A DNA stretch of 7,331 bases from Planctomycetaceae bacterium (GTDB lineage: Bacteria; Planctomycetota; Planctomycetia; Pirellulales; UBA1268), in assembly GCA_947464585.1 (NCBI GenBank), contig CANHYS010000093.1, positions 1 through 7,331 on the forward strand. The letters run 5' to 3'. The position numbers and the translations under genes are program-made. The notes below the pieces were generated by a model that did not search any database, had not been told where the DNA came from, and was given only the letters and a program-made list of their open reading frames with translations. This document shows, in pieces, positions 6,640 through 7,331 of this stretch. Position 1 is the first letter of the stretch; the number at the start of each line of letters is the position of its first letter.

Positions 6640-6720
6640 GCGAAACGACTCGAATCAAAATGTCTCCGAAGTCGGTAGGCCAGCAATGGCTTTCTGGTTT
6701 CGCGAGCACTCGATTCGGGT
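6640..6720 (+). other. Alternative stems abutting the 23S 5' end
   Basis: GCGAAAC (6640-6646) can pair with GTTTCGC (6697-6703), while ACTCGAATC (6648-6656) can pair with GATTCGGGT (6712-6720) with one G-U. The two pairings cross, so they are alternatives or a pseudoknot. Between them GGCCA-GCAA-TGGCT (6678-6691) forms a small GNRA-capped hairpin. The second pairing ends exactly one base before mature 23S, which suggests a maturation role. The 3' partner of a classical 23S processing stem would be outside the window. Confidence 0.35.
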
Positions 6721-7331
6721 GGTCAAGCTATTAAGGGCGCATGGGGGATGTCTAGGCGTTAGGAGGCTTTGAAGGGCGCGGAAGACTGCGATAAGCCCGG
6801 GGTAACCGTCAAACAGGTGATGATCCCGGGATTCCCGAACAGACTGCAACTGAATCCATAGGTTGCAGTAGCGAACGCGGAGAACTGAAACATCTCAGTA
6901 TCCGCAGGAAAAGAAAGAAAAATCGATTTCCTCAGTAGCGGCGAGCGAAAGGGAAACAGCCCAAACCGCGGTGGTTTCCACTGCGGGGTTGTAGGGCCCT
7001 CCACCGGAGTTATCAAACAACGATTTAGCAGAATGATCTGGAAAGGTCGTCCATAGAGGGTGACAGGCCCGTATGCGAAAAGTCGTTGTCTCTGGAGGGT
7101 ACCCTGAGTAGGTCGAGCCACGTGGAATCTCGACTGAATCGACGGGGACCATCCCGTAAGGCTAAATACTACCTAACGACCGATAGTGAACTAGTAGAGC
7201 GATCGAAAGATGAGAAGAACCCCTGTTAGGGGAGGAATGTGAACCTGAAACCATGTGCCTACAAGCGGTCGGAGCGCTATGGCGGGTAACCGCAATGCGT
7301 GACGGCGTGCCTTTTGCATAATGATCCGGCG
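6721..7331 (+). rRNA. 23S ribosomal RNA, 5' part (domain I), truncated by window end
   Basis: The start is placed at GGTCAAGC, matching E. coli 23S GGUUAAGC, the 5' strand of the helix that closes the molecule. Conserved blocks then follow in order: CTGAATCCATAGGTT (from about 6850), GAACTGAAACATCT (from about 6881), CAGTAGCGGCGAGCGAA (from about 6932), GGCTAAATACT (from about 7160), ACCGATAGTGAAC (from about 7179), AGAACCCC, GAACCTGAAACCATGTGCC (from about 7240) and CCTTTTGCATAATG near the end. The window ends near E. coli position 560. No 16S gene or tRNA precedes it; the neighbour upstream is the divergent adaptor gene. Sequence and pairings look intact, consistent with a functional gene. 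Confidence 0.98.

Larger units (their letters stand above)
6166..6720 (+). other. Putative leader (pre-rRNA 5' region) of the unlinked 23S gene
   Basis: This stretch holds no supportable protein gene or tRNA; short open frames in it overlap RNA-like structure and show no conserved protein features. In order it contains unassigned sequence to about 6344, a boxB-like hairpin and boxA (6345-6395), a degenerate repeat array (6433-6517), a large hairpin (6596-6636) and alternative stems next to 23S (6640-6720). It is lower in GC than the protein genes. The start is tied to the candidate promoter and is therefore approximate. Confidence 0.5.

Noticed and set aside
6425..6640. 71-codon open frame on the plus strand in the 23S leader
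   Set aside because: It overlaps the repeat array and large hairpin, lacks recognisable protein features, and is best explained as non-coding leader.
6071..6709. 213-codon in-frame upstream extension of the adaptor on the minus strand
   Set aside because: The extension would precede the signal peptide and runs antisense through the boxA/hairpin leader to within 12 bases of 23S. The ATG at 6070 or 6064 gives a normal exported adaptor, so the open extension is taken as chance.
6590..6720. A tRNA gene in the spacer before 23S
   Set aside because: The hairpins do not form a cloverleaf, and no T-arm GTTCRA box with a matching acceptor stem is visible.
6759..7152. Minus-strand open frames of 120 and 85 codons
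   Set aside because: They are antisense to conserved 23S rRNA sequence; such frames are common spurious calls.

Overview
The window looks like part of a planctomycete genome, probably Pirellulales or a close relative. Three things suggest this: a large FAD-dependent oxidoreductase of the PF12831 type that is expanded in that phylum, a long RND efflux permease with family-atypical insertions, and a 23S rRNA gene with no 16S gene or tRNA in front of it. The 16S/23S split is a known trait of Pirellula and Rhodopirellula. The phylum is inferred from gene style; no phylogeny could be run here.

Layout: positions 1-1275 (+) hold the 3' part of the FAD-dependent oxidoreductase gene. It converges, across a 45-base gap, on a two-gene efflux operon read on the minus strand. 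That operon is an HlyD/AcrA-type periplasmic adaptor (6070-4742) followed, after a 67-base spacer with a perfect hairpin, by an AcrB-type RND permease (4674-1321). No TolC-type outer-membrane gene lies in the window. Adaptor and permease should assemble into one envelope pump, borrowing an outer-membrane channel encoded elsewhere.

Positions 6071-6720 contain no convincing protein gene. On the plus strand this stretch looks like an rRNA leader. It has a possible promoter with an AT-rich upstream tract (6131-6159), a strong hairpin directly followed by a boxA-like antitermination sequence (6345-6395), a four-copy degenerate repeat with about 24-base spacing (6433-6517), a large hairpin (6596-6636), and alternative stems abutting the mature 5' end of 23S (6640-6720). 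On the minus strand it also holds a 48-codon open frame without a normal start, possibly a gene remnant.

The 23S rRNA gene starts at about 6721 (+) and runs off the window end inside domain I. The most interesting part of the window is this self-contained leader of an unlinked 23S gene. The second is the RND pump, in which two positions of the classical proton-relay tetrad are occupied by asparagine.
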